A stretch of 64,000 nt of DNA from Paenibacillus foliorum (GTDB lineage: Bacteria > Bacillota > Bacilli > Paenibacillales > NBRC-103111). A program made the position numbers and the translations under genes. The notes beneath the pieces were generated by a model, which did not search any database, was not told the origin of the DNA, and saw only the letters and a program-made list of their open reading frames with translations. This document shows, one piece after another, positions 8,809 to 17,656 of the stretch (the first letter of the stretch is position 1; every line of letters starts with the position of its first letter). Where the stretch lies: contig NZ_WHOD01000087.1 of assembly GCF_013141765.1 (NCBI RefSeq), positions 264,719 through 328,718 on the forward strand, written 5' to 3'.

Positions 8809-9092
8809 AGTCCCGCAAAACCTGCATCTATACAGCCTTTTGGTCGTTTTATCGGCAGTCTCCGTAAATACATGCAAATATGCATCTTTTTTCCATGCTT
8901 AGCTGAACCGGAATGTTTTGCACGAAAAATGCTGTACTTTCGCAGTTATTCCTCTCAACAGCAAATTTCGGTAGAAAAAAAACTGTATGTTTACAGGAAA
9001 TTGTGCAGGCTGATGATCGGAAAAGGGTCAAGCACTGATTTTGAGGTAGGTAGAAGCGTTTTTACATGAACATATATTTTCTCTGTCTTAAA

Positions 9093-9130
9093 TATACTGT
9101 AGTGATCAACAATGAAACATAAGTTTCATT
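9093..9130 (+). promoter_or_regulatory. Promoter -10 and operator-like palindrome before the NagA-like gene
   Basis: A -10 box TATACT (9093-9098) is followed by a perfect 8-bp inverted repeat, AATGAAAC-N4-GTTTCATT (9111-9130), about where transcription would begin. A repressor bound there would block the promoter. The IclR regulator encoded at 16707 is the obvious candidate. No strong -35 was found. Confidence 0.5.
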
Positions 9131-9165
9131 TACGAAGAGCCACATTTCTAGGGAAGGTGAAGCTC

Positions 9166-10341
9166 ATGCAGGGGACAGCACCCATAGCCGTAAGAAACGG
9201 AACTATAGTTACAGCTGACCGGTTAATTCCTGGAGGCGTTGTTCTTTTGGATAACGGCTTGATTGTCAATTATGGCGAAGAAGGCAAGTTAGAGGTGCCG
9301 GGAGATGCGGAGATTATAGATGCGGGCGGTGCTTTTATCACTCCGGGATTCGTTGACATTCACTGCCATGGAGGTGGCGGCTTTTGGTCCTGGGAGCATC
9401 CTTATGAATTTGCAATTGCTCATCTGAAGCATGGAACAACCACTATTCTTCCTACCTTTACTTACAATGAGAGCCGTCATCAGGTTATGGAAGGGCTCCA
9501 AACCATCATTCAGACGATGGCTTCAGAATTACCGTTTGTTGAGGTCATTGTCGGCATCCATATGGAAGGCCCGTATATCAACAGAAAGTATGGTGCAGTA
9601 ACGTCACCGATTCGTCCCGTTGATCCCGAGGAATACAATGAAATCCTGGATCTGGCAGGCGATAAAATTAAGGTGTGGACGCTCGCTCCTGAGCTGGATG
9701 GTCAGGAAGCGTTTATTGCTGAGGCATCCCGATATAATATCTCTTTTTCCGTAGGTCATTCGGAGGCGACAGCCGAGCAAATATTTCGGTTCGTTCCATT
9801 CGGACTGCGAATTGGCTGCCATTGTACGAATGCTTCCGGTACGACACCTTCAACCTCCCGGTATGGAGGCACCCGCGAGGTTGGCGTTGATGAAGCCGTA
9901 CTCGTTCATGATGATATTTTTGCTGAGGTAATCCCGGATAGTGAGGGCATCCATGTCAGGCCCTTGATGCTGAAGCTAATTCATAAAACCAAAGGAACCG
10001 ATCGAGTCATTATCATTACGGATGGGATGCCTTCGTCCGGTGTAAATACAGGAGATCCTTCGGATGTGAACTGGAATCATCTGGGGCAGCTGGCAGGAAG
10101 CAAGCTAACCATGGACAAAGCCGTCAGAAATATGATGCGGCATGCTTCTGTAGGATGGGTGGACGCGTTTCGCATGGCTTCGCTAAATCCGGCCAAAGTG
10201 ATTCATCAGGATCACCGTATTGGAAGTATAGAAAAGGGCAAGCTTGCCCATCTAATAATCGTTGATGAAGAGGTCAATGTGAAGCAAGTCATCCTTTCCG
10301 GTCGACTCTTTCAAGAACCCATTATTGAGACGGATTCTTGA
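9166..10341 (+). CDS. NagA-like amidohydrolase
   Basis: 391 aa, metal-dependent TIM-barrel amidohydrolase resembling N-acetylglucosamine-6-phosphate deacetylase. Motifs in order: FVDIHCHGGGG (metal-binding HxH), GIHMEGPYIN (Glu ligand), VGHSEAT (His), GCHCTNASG and IIITDGMP (catalytic Asp). Such enzymes remove an acyl group from an amino sugar or related amide in the cytoplasm. ATG 9166 is chosen because gggaaggtga lies just upstream; an in-frame ATG at 9112 lies inside the operator palindrome and lacks a ribosome site. First gene of the large catabolic cluster. No sugar kinase or NagB lies nearby, so the substrate is probably not GlcNAc-6-P itself. Confidence 0.85.
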   Translation: MQGTAPIAVRNGTIVTADRLIPGGVVLLDNGLIVNYGEEGKLEVPGDAEIIDAGGAFITPGFVDIHCHGGGGFWSWEHPYEFAIAHLKHGTTTILPTFTYNESRHQVMEGLQTIIQTMASELPFVEVIVGIHMEGPYINRKYGAVTSPIRPVDPEEYNEILDLAGDKIKVWTLAPELDGQEAFIAEASRYNISFSVGHSEATAEQIFRFVPFGLRIGCHCTNASGTTPSTSRYGGTREVGVDEAVLVHDDIFAEVIPDSEGIHVRPLMLKLIHKTKGTDRVIIITDGMPSSGVNTGDPSDVNWNHLGQLAGSKLTMDKAVRNMMRHASVGWVDAFRMASLNPAKVIHQDHRIGSIEKGKLAHLIIVDEEVNVKQVILSGRLFQEPIIETDS

Positions 10342-10377
10342 AGGCGGCTTCATTTAACACCGATAGGAGTTGGAGTC

Positions 10378-11583
10378 ATGTATACGGTCTGCTGTGATTG
10401 TGGTTTGGAGCATCACGAATCGGTCGATTATGCCTGTCGTTCGTGCTCAGGTATTTTATTGCCCGCTTATGAGAAAACGGCTGCCACTCCCTTACATGAA
10501 ACGGAGCTGAACGGGATATGGAAGTATCACAGGTACCTCCCTCCGGTGCCGAAGGAATACAGGGTTTATATGGGGGAAGGCACAACCCCGTTAATTCCGA
10601 GCGTGAGCCTGGGAGCAAAGCTCGGAATAGGCGAGCTTTATTTCAAATATGAGGGCGGGAATCCTACAGGATCGTATAAAGACCGTATTGCCGCCATGGG
10701 ACTGTCTTGGGCACGGGCCGCTGGACGTACGGCCTGTATAGGCACCACCTCAGGCAATGCTGGAGCTGCAGTAGCTGCTTATGCAGGGAGAGCGGGAATG
10801 CCTTATCATCTCTATGTGTTGGAGCATATGGCGGAAGCCAAGCTGGCTCAAGTGCTGGTACACAAAGCTCAGGTTCGCAAAGTAAAAGAGTTCGGAACGA
10901 ATCCAGAAGTCGGAGAACTTGTATTTCAACGGATCTTTCAGGCTGCCGTTAAGCGCAATTGGGAAGTCATGATAACGGCTTACCGATACAATCCCTACGC
11001 GATGGAAGGCGTGAAAACCATTGCATTCGAACTGTTTGAACAGCTAAAGGGAGTGCCCTCGCACATTTATACCCCAGTCGGGGGAGGCGGTCTCTATTGC
11101 GGCATATGGAAGGGCTTCGACGAATTGCAAGCGGACGCTCGGTCAGATGGAATGCCTCACCTGGTGGCGGTTCAGCCGGAAGGCTGCTCTAATATCGTAA
11201 AAGCATATAAGGCGGGTTCGCCGGTACCGCTGGATGGACCCTCCTCAACATCCATCTCCGGCCTTCAGGTGCCGAATCCGCCGGATGGCAAGTTAGTGCT
11301 GCAGGTGATGCATAAAGGCGGCGGGTCCGCAGTCTCCGTCGAGGATTCGATGATTTGGGAAGCGCAAGAGCTGCTTGCCGAGCAGGAGGGTATTTTCTGC
11401 GAGCCTGCCGCCGCAGCATCTGTTGCTGGATTGATTCAAACGTGCAGGGATGGAATTGACCGGTCTGCGATGCGAATTGTTTGTATCGTTAGCGGTACCG
11501 GCTTTAAGGACAGCCGAAGGTTGTCCGATATGACTCAGAATCTTACAGTTCCTTGTCTGGAGGTATCGGAGCTGGATATTTAA
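10378..11583 (+). CDS. PLP-dependent enzyme, threonine-synthase-like (fold type II)
   Basis: 401 aa. N-terminal zinc-ribbon-like CxxC pairs (CCDCG... CRSC), as in one class of threonine synthases, then a fold II PLP domain. The Schiff-base Lys is K101 in NPTGSYKDR; the phosphate-binding loop is SGNAGAAVAAY; a Gly-rich loop PVGGGGLYCG follows. Family reactions are beta-replacement or beta/gamma-elimination on phospho- or hydroxy-amino acids. The setting, among amide hydrolases and oxidoreductases and away from hom/thrB genes, argues for an amino-acid lyase role in catabolism rather than threonine biosynthesis; this is inference. Confidence 0.82.
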   Translation: MYTVCCDCGLEHHESVDYACRSCSGILLPAYEKTAATPLHETELNGIWKYHRYLPPVPKEYRVYMGEGTTPLIPSVSLGAKLGIGELYFKYEGGNPTGSYKDRIAAMGLSWARAAGRTACIGTTSGNAGAAVAAYAGRAGMPYHLYVLEHMAEAKLAQVLVHKAQVRKVKEFGTNPEVGELVFQRIFQAAVKRNWEVMITAYRYNPYAMEGVKTIAFELFEQLKGVPSHIYTPVGGGGLYCGIWKGFDELQADARSDGMPHLVAVQPEGCSNIVKAYKAGSPVPLDGPSSTSISGLQVPNPPDGKLVLQVMHKGGGSAVSVEDSMIWEAQELLAEQEGIFCEPAAAASVAGLIQTCRDGIDRSAMRIVCIVSGTGFKDSRRLSDMTQNLTVPCLEVSELDI

Positions 11584-11609
11584 TTAATTGGTTGAGAGGA
11601 CGGTTGCTT

Positions 11610-12632
11610 ATGAAACGTATCCGATTAGGTTTGATCGGGCTGGGACGATTTGCCGAGCTGCATGCCCGCATTATTACAAGGCTGCCTCAGGTCGAGGTTA
11701 CCGCACTTTGCGATCCTGATCCGAAGCGTCAAGCCACCTTCAAGGAGTGGTTTCCGCAGGCGCGTTGCTATGAAAGCTGGTCGGATATGCTTACAGCTGA
11801 AAGCTTGGATGCAGTAGATGTGCTGACACCGGAGCATTTGCACGAAGCGCCGGTTCGCGACGCTTTACGCGCCGGGGCTCATGTGTTTGTCGAAAAGCCG
11901 CTGGCTCATACTACGGAAGCGGCCGACCGACTTGTTCAGGAGTCGATCGATTGCGGGCGATTGCTTATGACTGGGCATGTTCTTCGTTTCGATCAACGGT
12001 ATATTTCGGTGAAGGAGCGGTTAGGCGGCGGTTCATTGGGAGCGATCCGATCCATTTATGCCAAACGCAACAATGGAAAAAGGTTCTTTTCCCAATATAA
12101 TCGCATCTCACCTGTCTTTATATTGGGCATTCACGATATCGACCTCATGCACTGGTATATGGAAGATGAGGTTACCGAGGTTTACGCGGTACGTTCCTTT
12201 CCCGCAGGTTCTGCTGCTCCTGATTTAAACAGTGCGATCCTTCGATTCAGCAGGGGAGGCATAGGAATCTTGGAATGCAATTGGCTGCTTCAGGATGGTG
12301 CATCCTCATTTCAGGATATTCGAATGGAGATAACTGCAGAGCATGGGGGTGTCCATATTCAAGATCCGGAAGCCTCTGTTCTTTATACCGGCAAAGAGAA
12401 GACAGAGGCTCCGTCATTTTCTGTACTGCATGAAGCTCACGGCCGTATAGGTGGAGCGCTCTTTGACGAACTGGCTCACTTTGTCGATTGTATGGCTTCT
12501 GGTGTCCCATCTACAATTCTTCGTCCGAAGGATGCCGCTAATGCGGTAAGGGTTGCGTGGGCCATAGAGCAATCCGCAGCTGTGGGCCATCCCATTAGCT
12601 TGTCGTCACGGCTGGAGGTTAAGGGGCCGTGA
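11610..12632 (+). CDS. Gfo/Idh/MocA-family oxidoreductase (1 of 4)
   Basis: 340 aa. N-terminal Rossmann fold with GLIGLGRFAELHARI, then the family's catalytic Lys in HVFVEKPLAH and a C-terminal alpha/beta substrate domain. NAD(P)-dependent oxidation or reduction of a sugar or sugar-like alcohol is the usual role. ATG 11610 follows gagagga; a longer in-frame reading from 11553 would overlap the end of the previous gene. The stop overlaps the start of the next gene (GTGA), so the two are translationally coupled. Confidence 0.9.
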   Translation: MKRIRLGLIGLGRFAELHARIITRLPQVEVTALCDPDPKRQATFKEWFPQARCYESWSDMLTAESLDAVDVLTPEHLHEAPVRDALRAGAHVFVEKPLAHTTEAADRLVQESIDCGRLLMTGHVLRFDQRYISVKERLGGGSLGAIRSIYAKRNNGKRFFSQYNRISPVFILGIHDIDLMHWYMEDEVTEVYAVRSFPAGSAAPDLNSAILRFSRGGIGILECNWLLQDGASSFQDIRMEITAEHGGVHIQDPEASVLYTGKEKTEAPSFSVLHEAHGRIGGALFDELAHFVDCMASGVPSTILRPKDAANAVRVAWAIEQSAAVGHPISLSSRLEVKGP

Positions 12633-13366
12633 AGCTTACAGACAACGTGTATGTGATTGGTGGAGGAAGCTTGGGGTACGGTATAAGCAGCCCATATGAT
12701 TGCAATGTCTATGCGTTTGAACTTGAGGAGAAAGTCATCCTTATCGATGCGGGCTCAGGCATGGGGGAGGAGGACCTATTACGGAATCTTAGCGAAGATG
12801 GAATAGCAACTGAAAGGATTCATTGTTTAATTCTTAGTCATGCCCATGCCGACCATGCGGGAGGCGCGAGCGGGCTAAAGATGAGGTTAGGAATACGCGT
12901 GTTAGCTTCGGCTCTTACGGCTTCAATTGTAGAGTCGGGTGACGAGGAACGCAGCTCTCTTTCTCAGGCAAGAAAAGAGGGGGTATACCCGGATGGGTAT
13001 AGGCTTACGCCTTGCGAAGTAGATCAAATCATTGGAGAAGGCGATGGGGTCGGGATCGACAGCAGCATTAGGCTTCAGGTTATTCCTCTACCTGGTCACA
13101 GCGCAGATATGATTGGCTTATATGATCCTGGTTCCAGATCGTTATTCGCAGGAGACGCGATTTTTGAGGCCGGTAAGCTGGCTGTGCTAACAACAAGAGA
13201 CTTTTCGATGGAACAATATCGCTTGTCTATTGAGCGCCTCTCCTCGCTGGAGGTCGACCATTTGTTTCCGGGGCATGGAGCGGCGGTTCTTGTGGATGCA
13301 AGAGCATCGCTGCTTGCTGCCCAGCATCGCTTTGAACAAGGGCTCCCGCCGGAGAGCATCGTATAA
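12629..13366 (+). CDS. Metallo-beta-lactamase-fold hydrolase
   Basis: 245 aa with the complete metal-site pattern: HAHADHAGG (HxHxDH), the later His in PLPGHS, the bridging Asp in LFAGDA, and FPGHG near the end. Glyoxalase II-like members hydrolyse thioesters; others open lactones or esters. GTG start overlaps the previous stop by four bases. In this cluster a lactonase role after a Gfo/Idh sugar dehydrogenase is attractive but unproven. Confidence 0.87.
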   Translation: MKLTDNVYVIGGGSLGYGISSPYDCNVYAFELEEKVILIDAGSGMGEEDLLRNLSEDGIATERIHCLILSHAHADHAGGASGLKMRLGIRVLASALTASIVESGDEERSSLSQARKEGVYPDGYRLTPCEVDQIIGEGDGVGIDSSIRLQVIPLPGHSADMIGLYDPGSRSLFAGDAIFEAGKLAVLTTRDFSMEQYRLSIERLSSLEVDHLFPGHGAAVLVDARASLLAAQHRFEQGLPPESIV

Positions 13367-13382
13367 GAAGTAGGAAGGGGCG

Positions 13383-14402
13383 ATGGGAATGCAGCATGAT
13401 ACTCCAAGCTCACCGATCACCGATTTCGTATGGGACCGGAGCATAAGGAATTTGAAGCGCAGCCGCAGACTTTCACTGTTCAGTGAAAAGAAGGATGACG
13501 ATGCGTGGCTGCCGGTTCTGGAAATATCCGGGTCAGAGGAAGGGCCGGCGCTATTGATACTTGCGGGCGTACACGGGGATGAGTATGAAGGGGTCGATGT
13601 CATCCTGCGGCTGTTCCACAGCTTATCGCCTGAAGAAGTTAAAGGCAGCCTGCTGATGATCCCAACCGCCAACCCTTATGCATACCTTGGCGGCTCGCGA
13701 ACCAGTCCTGAGGATACAATGAATTTGGCAAGAGTCTTTCCTGGCAGCCAAGAGGGGACAGTGACGGAAAGATTAGCTTACGAGCTTCATAATCGATTTA
13801 TCGCCAACGCCGAATTTATGCTCGATCTGCACAGTGGTGGAACCCATTACGCAGTTGCAACCTTGGCAGGCTACTACCATGACAAGTCCACCGATTTCGG
13901 CCGAAAATGCCGTGAAGCGGCGGAAGCTTTCGGAGCGAAGGTATTGTGGGGACATTCCGAAGTTGCTCCGGGGAGAACCGTATCCTCTGCCCAGTCTCTG
14001 GGTATCCCGTGGATATATACGGAAGCTTACGGCGGTCGCCGTATTAGGCCGGAGGACAAGGAATTTTACTATAACGGTTCCATTCGCTTGCTTCGGCATT
14101 TGGGAATGATCCGTACACCTGACAGTGGAGAAAACGAGAACGTCCCGATTGTAAGTCGAACGATATACGGCGACGGCAACTTTGATAAATCGGCGCTTTC
14201 GGAAGCGGACGGATTTTTCATCCCGGAGGTTTCTTTGTTAAGCGAAGTCAGGCGAGGGGATCGAATCGGTACGATTTACGGCTTGGATGGAGCCGAACTG
14301 CAGCAAGTCATTTCCGATTCGGACGGAATTGTGGTTATGCTTCTCGGTACGCCGGCAGTCCGCAAGCAGGAGCCCATTTATTTGTTGGCCTCATTGGCAT
14401 AA
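13383..14402 (+). CDS. Succinylglutamate desuccinylase/aspartoacylase-family deacylase
   Basis: 339 aa zinc carboxypeptidase-like protein. Zinc ligands are visible in GVHGDEYEG (HxxE) and LDLHSGG (His); the catalytic Glu is likely in YTEAYGG. A beta-rich C-terminal domain follows (RRGDRIGTIYGLDG). The family removes an acyl group from the alpha-amine of amino acids (N-acetylaspartate, N-succinylglutamate) in the cytoplasm. Start ATG 13383 follows aggaagggg. With the NagA-like gene this gives the cluster two different amide-cleaving enzymes. Confidence 0.87.
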   Translation: MGMQHDTPSSPITDFVWDRSIRNLKRSRRLSLFSEKKDDDAWLPVLEISGSEEGPALLILAGVHGDEYEGVDVILRLFHSLSPEEVKGSLLMIPTANPYAYLGGSRTSPEDTMNLARVFPGSQEGTVTERLAYELHNRFIANAEFMLDLHSGGTHYAVATLAGYYHDKSTDFGRKCREAAEAFGAKVLWGHSEVAPGRTVSSAQSLGIPWIYTEAYGGRRIRPEDKEFYYNGSIRLLRHLGMIRTPDSGENENVPIVSRTIYGDGNFDKSALSEADGFFIPEVSLLSEVRRGDRIGTIYGLDGAELQQVISDSDGIVVMLLGTPAVRKQEPIYLLASLA

Positions 14403-14423
14403 GAAATCTTTAGGAGGAGCTAT

Positions 14424-15347
14424 ATGATAACTAAGAATGAATTAAGCAAGTTCAAGGGGATTCACGTTGCTATTAGTTCTTGCTATGACCAGGCAGGGGA
14501 AATTAGCACGGAGGCCGTGAAGAGGCTAACCCGCTTTTTGATCGGACATGGGATAAACGGTATTTATGTAGGGGGCAGCACAGGGGAAGGCTTGCTTCAA
14601 AGCGTAGATGAGCGAAAACGGGTGCTGGAGGCAGCTATTGAGGAGAGTCGGGGTGAAATAGCAGTTATTGCGCATATCGGAGCGATCAATACGAGAGACA
14701 GCGTCGAGCTGGCCGTACACGCAGAACGGGCAGGGGCAGATGCGTTATCTGCAGTCCCGCCGTTTTACTACCGACACAGCGAAAAAGCCGTAGGAATGCA
14801 TTGGTCAGCCATACTGGACAGTACGGAGCTTCCGTTCATTATTTATCATATTCCCTCGACGACTGGCTTTAGCTTGACAACTGGACTGCTGCGAGAAATG
14901 ATTACGGATTCCAAAGTGATCGGCATCAAAATTTCATCTGGCAGCACCTTCGAGCTGGAGCGTTTTAAGGCTGTCGGAGGTGATGAATTCCTGATGTTCA
15001 ACGGACCCGATGAGCAGTATTTGGCCGGACGAATCATGGGAGCCGATGCCGGTATTGGGGGGACCTATGGGGTCATGCCCGAGCTGTTTGTCCAGTTGGA
15101 GCAGCTGTTTGCCGCCGGCCGGCTTGTAGAAGCCCGGCAGCTGCAAATAGCTATCAACGATATCATTTCCGATCTACTGAGTCTGCCTATTCATTCTGCA
15201 CTTAAGGAGCTGCTCCGCTTTCGTGGAGTGGAATGCGGCTCGGTTCGCGCACCGATGGAGGAAATAACCCAGTCCCAGCTTCCGATTGTAGCGGATATCC
15301 ATGCGAAGATTTTACGTGCCATTGAAGCATACGCTACCAAGGATTAA
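14424..15347 (+). CDS. N-acetylneuraminate lyase-like aldolase (DapA/NanA superfamily)
   Basis: 307 aa class I aldolase. It matches NanA better than DapA: YVGGSTGEGLLQS, ADALSAVPPFYY, YHIPSTTGF (Tyr141), GIKISSG (Schiff-base Lys169), NGPDEQYLAG and GIGGTYGVM all fall at NanA-like positions. NanA splits sialic acid to pyruvate and N-acetylmannosamine; relatives split other 2-keto-3-deoxy sugar acids. The neighbourhood lacks NanK and NanE, so the substrate may be a different ulosonic or sugar acid. Strong ribosome site aggaggag. Activity class is well supported; substrate is not. Confidence 0.85.
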   Translation: MITKNELSKFKGIHVAISSCYDQAGEISTEAVKRLTRFLIGHGINGIYVGGSTGEGLLQSVDERKRVLEAAIEESRGEIAVIAHIGAINTRDSVELAVHAERAGADALSAVPPFYYRHSEKAVGMHWSAILDSTELPFIIYHIPSTTGFSLTTGLLREMITDSKVIGIKISSGSTFELERFKAVGGDEFLMFNGPDEQYLAGRIMGADAGIGGTYGVMPELFVQLEQLFAAGRLVEARQLQIAINDIISDLLSLPIHSALKELLRFRGVECGSVRAPMEEITQSQLPIVADIHAKILRAIEAYATKD

Positions 15348-15374
15348 GCTGTCCGGCAAGGCAAATTAGCGCTA

Positions 15375-16625
15375 ATGAGCGAGGTTACAGCTGTGAATAC
15401 AGTGAATCGTAAATTCGTTATGACCTATTTGCTTATTTCTTTATACGGGGTTGTCCTGACCATGCTGCTCGACTCCAGTATTTCAGCTTCTTTAATTATG
15501 CTCTTGGGAGGGAACGCCTCTCAAGCGGGCAGTGTTGATTCGCTGGTTAATCTGGGCGCTATTCTAAGTGCTGTGCTCTCAGCTTATATGTTAAGCCGGT
15601 TCCGCTTATATAAGCACATGTTTCTTGTTTTTAGCCTGTGCAGCCTGCTTAGTTTGGTCGGTCTCGTTGTATGCTTGCTTGTGGCATCACCTGAAGTAGT
15701 TATTGTCAGCACCTTGCTTACTGTATTTTTATATTATTTTTTCACTGGCAGCCTGTCCTTGCCCTTATATGAATTGTTGAACCAGTTTGTGGACAAAAGG
15801 TCCAGAATCGTTGTCATGAGCAATTGCTTGGCGATAGGCCAGCTGTGCTCCATGCTTGTGAGCTTGGGAATTGCTTGGCTGTTAAGCCGTCCGGCTGGAG
15901 AACCGCTGCTGCACTACCGCTGGATCTTTGGTTTTGCGGCATTCGTCGGCTTCCTCAATCTTATAACGATGCTGAGGCTGGAGAGGGTAGAGGTGAAACG
16001 GGAGACTGCAGAGCCATTAAGCTTTAGCTCGCTTTATCTTAATCAATTTAAAGAGATCAAAGGAAGCCGATCGATTCAGCTTTTTATGGCTGCCGTTATT
16101 CTCTATGCTTTCAACTGGTCGGCAACTGGATTATTCATCGGGCTTGGTTATCGGGAGAACGCTATGCGTATGAATGAAATTTTGGCTTCCGGTATTTTTA
16201 TCCGCACTCTGTTCAAAGCGATTAGCTATTACCTATGCGGTCAGCTCGCCAAACGTTTTGGAAACAAGGCGATTCTGATCACAATCGGGATTATAGGCTT
16301 AGGCTCACCGATAACCTCTTTGTTTCTGTCTGTCGATGCTTTTATCATTGTCTTAATTGCTACGAACCTTATGCCTATGGCTTATGTGTACTTTTTAAAC
16401 CATTTGTTTGAGCGCTCTGATGAAACAACGTTTAAGGGAAGATTCACCTTCTTTACGCTGGCTGCAGTTCCCTCTACCGTAAGTATACCTCTTCTTGGGG
16501 TGCTCGTTGAGCACCAGCCTGCTGTCTTTGGGATCATCATGCTGATGATTCAGCTGGCGGGTATTTCTTTGGTGATGAAATTTAAAACGGTTGAGACAGA
16601 CCCCAAGGTTGGGCCTCCGGCATGA
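15375..16625 (+). CDS. Major facilitator superfamily transporter
   Basis: About 416 aa with roughly twelve hydrophobic segments in two six-helix halves separated by a charged stretch around residues 200-225 (RLERVEVKRETAEP). No family-specific motif identifies the cargo. It is tightly placed between the aldolase and the IclR gene, so it probably moves the pathway substrate or exports a product. GTG 15393, with gcgagg upstream, is an equally good start and would shorten the protein by six residues. Confidence 0.82.
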   Translation: MSEVTAVNTVNRKFVMTYLLISLYGVVLTMLLDSSISASLIMLLGGNASQAGSVDSLVNLGAILSAVLSAYMLSRFRLYKHMFLVFSLCSLLSLVGLVVCLLVASPEVVIVSTLLTVFLYYFFTGSLSLPLYELLNQFVDKRSRIVVMSNCLAIGQLCSMLVSLGIAWLLSRPAGEPLLHYRWIFGFAAFVGFLNLITMLRLERVEVKRETAEPLSFSSLYLNQFKEIKGSRSIQLFMAAVILYAFNWSATGLFIGLGYRENAMRMNEILASGIFIRTLFKAISYYLCGQLAKRFGNKAILITIGIIGLGSPITSLFLSVDAFIIVLIATNLMPMAYVYFLNHLFERSDETTFKGRFTFFTLAAVPSTVSIPLLGVLVEHQPAVFGIIMLMIQLAGISLVMKFKTVETDPKVGPPA

Positions 16626-16706
16626 CCACTAACATCCATTTTCGCACAAGAGGCAGGCAGTCCGTCTGAGGTAAGATTTTTGTCGAATGAAGGAGAGAGA
16701 GATACG

Positions 16707-17519
16707 ATGAAAGAGACCGAAGATAAGCTAGAACGGTATACGATCCAATCAATCGATAAAGCGCTGGATTTAATCGAGCTGCTTGCCGATCGAGGCTCTC
16801 TGAGTCTGATTGAGCTTACCGAGCTTCTAAATCAGCCCAAGTCCTCTACCTACCGTATTGTCCTTACCTTGGAGAATCGGGGGTTTATTAGCCGAAGTGA
16901 TGAGGACGGTAAATACTGTCTGGGTTATAAGCAGCTTTTGATTACAAAAAATCTTCTGGAGCGCAATAACATACGGACAGCGGCTTTACCGGAAATGAAA
17001 AAGCTTTCCGAATTATTCGGAGATACGGTGAATTTGGGAGTGCTGCTTGAGGGAGAAATAATGTATTTGGAAATTATTGAAAGCATCCACGCTTTACGGA
17101 TGACGGATTCGGTTGGTTCGAAATCTCCGTTCCATGCGACGGCTATGGGGAAAGCGATCCTTGCCTATCTTCCGGAGAAGCTGATTGAGCAGCTGCTGAC
17201 TCAATTTGGGTTGCCCGCGATAACTCCTCAGACCATCACCTCCAAGGAAATATTCCACCAAGAGCTCGAGAAGGTACGCTGCTGCGGTTATGCAATTGAT
17301 GATCAGGAGATTGTGGAGGGAGCCCGATGTGTGGCAAGTCCGATATTCGGCATGTTCGGGCATGTCTACGGAGCCATAAGCGTATCAGGTCCCATGCACC
17401 GTTACAGCGATGATAAAATTCCCGAATTGTCCAGACATGTGTCCACAGCTGCAGCGTCCGTTTCCTTAAAGCTGGGACATGAAAATTCGTTGAGTCCGAG
17501 CAGCAGGGCTGAGCATTAA
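16707..17519 (+). CDS. IclR-family transcription regulator
   Basis: 270 aa. N-terminal winged helix-turn-helix (SIDKALDLIELLADRGSLSL, then LLNQPKSSTYRIV) and C-terminal GAF-like effector domain with the typical PFHATAMGKAILAYLP and SPIFGMFGHVYGAISVSGP. ATG 16707 follows aaggagagaga; an upstream in-frame TTG at 16680 has no ribosome site. The family binds palindromes and responds to small aromatic or sugar-acid effectors. It lies between the hydrolase/aldolase block and the importer block, and both blocks have an AAAC-N4-GTTT element upstream. Confidence 0.93.
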   Translation: MKETEDKLERYTIQSIDKALDLIELLADRGSLSLIELTELLNQPKSSTYRIVLTLENRGFISRSDEDGKYCLGYKQLLITKNLLERNNIRTAALPEMKKLSELFGDTVNLGVLLEGEIMYLEIIESIHALRMTDSVGSKSPFHATAMGKAILAYLPEKLIEQLLTQFGLPAITPQTITSKEIFHQELEKVRCCGYAIDDQEIVEGARCVASPIFGMFGHVYGAISVSGPMHRYSDDKIPELSRHVSTAAASVSLKLGHENSLSPSSRAEH

Positions 17520-17522
17520 TAT

Positions 17523-17542
17523 TTTAAAACTATGGTTTCATT
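17523..17542 (+). promoter_or_regulatory. Degenerate copy of the 9111 palindrome before the importer operon
   Basis: TTTAAAAC-N4-GTTTCATT: the right arm matches the 9111-9130 element in 8 of 8 positions and the left arm in 5 of 8, with the same 4-bp spacer. It sits between the IclR stop and the binding-protein gene at 17657. A further TTTCATT half-site follows near 17553-17560. Confidence 0.35.
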
Positions 17543-17656
17543 TTTTAGCCGGAAACAAGCATATTTCATTTCATGCCGCCGTATAGATACGAATAACAGA
17601 AGCTTGAAAGGTGTCGAAACAAACGTTAGCTAGTCATAAATTTGGGGAGGTTAGCC

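Noticed and set aside
8338..8877. A 179-codon minus-strand frame with a Phe-Val repeat
   Set aside because: It stays open only because the AAAGAC array reads without stops; the remainder runs antisense through the SGNH-esterase gene and has no ribosome site or domain.
8719..9069. A plus-strand 116-codon frame with a Lys-Asp repeat
   Set aside because: It starts inside the terminator hairpin, has no ribosome site, and the non-repeat part resembles nothing.
9166..10341. Calling this gene nagA
   Set aside because: No GlcNAc-6-P partner genes are nearby; the family assignment is safe but the specific substrate is not.
10378..11583. Calling this gene thrC
   Set aside because: Only the family match supports it; genomic context is catabolic and lacks other threonine genes.
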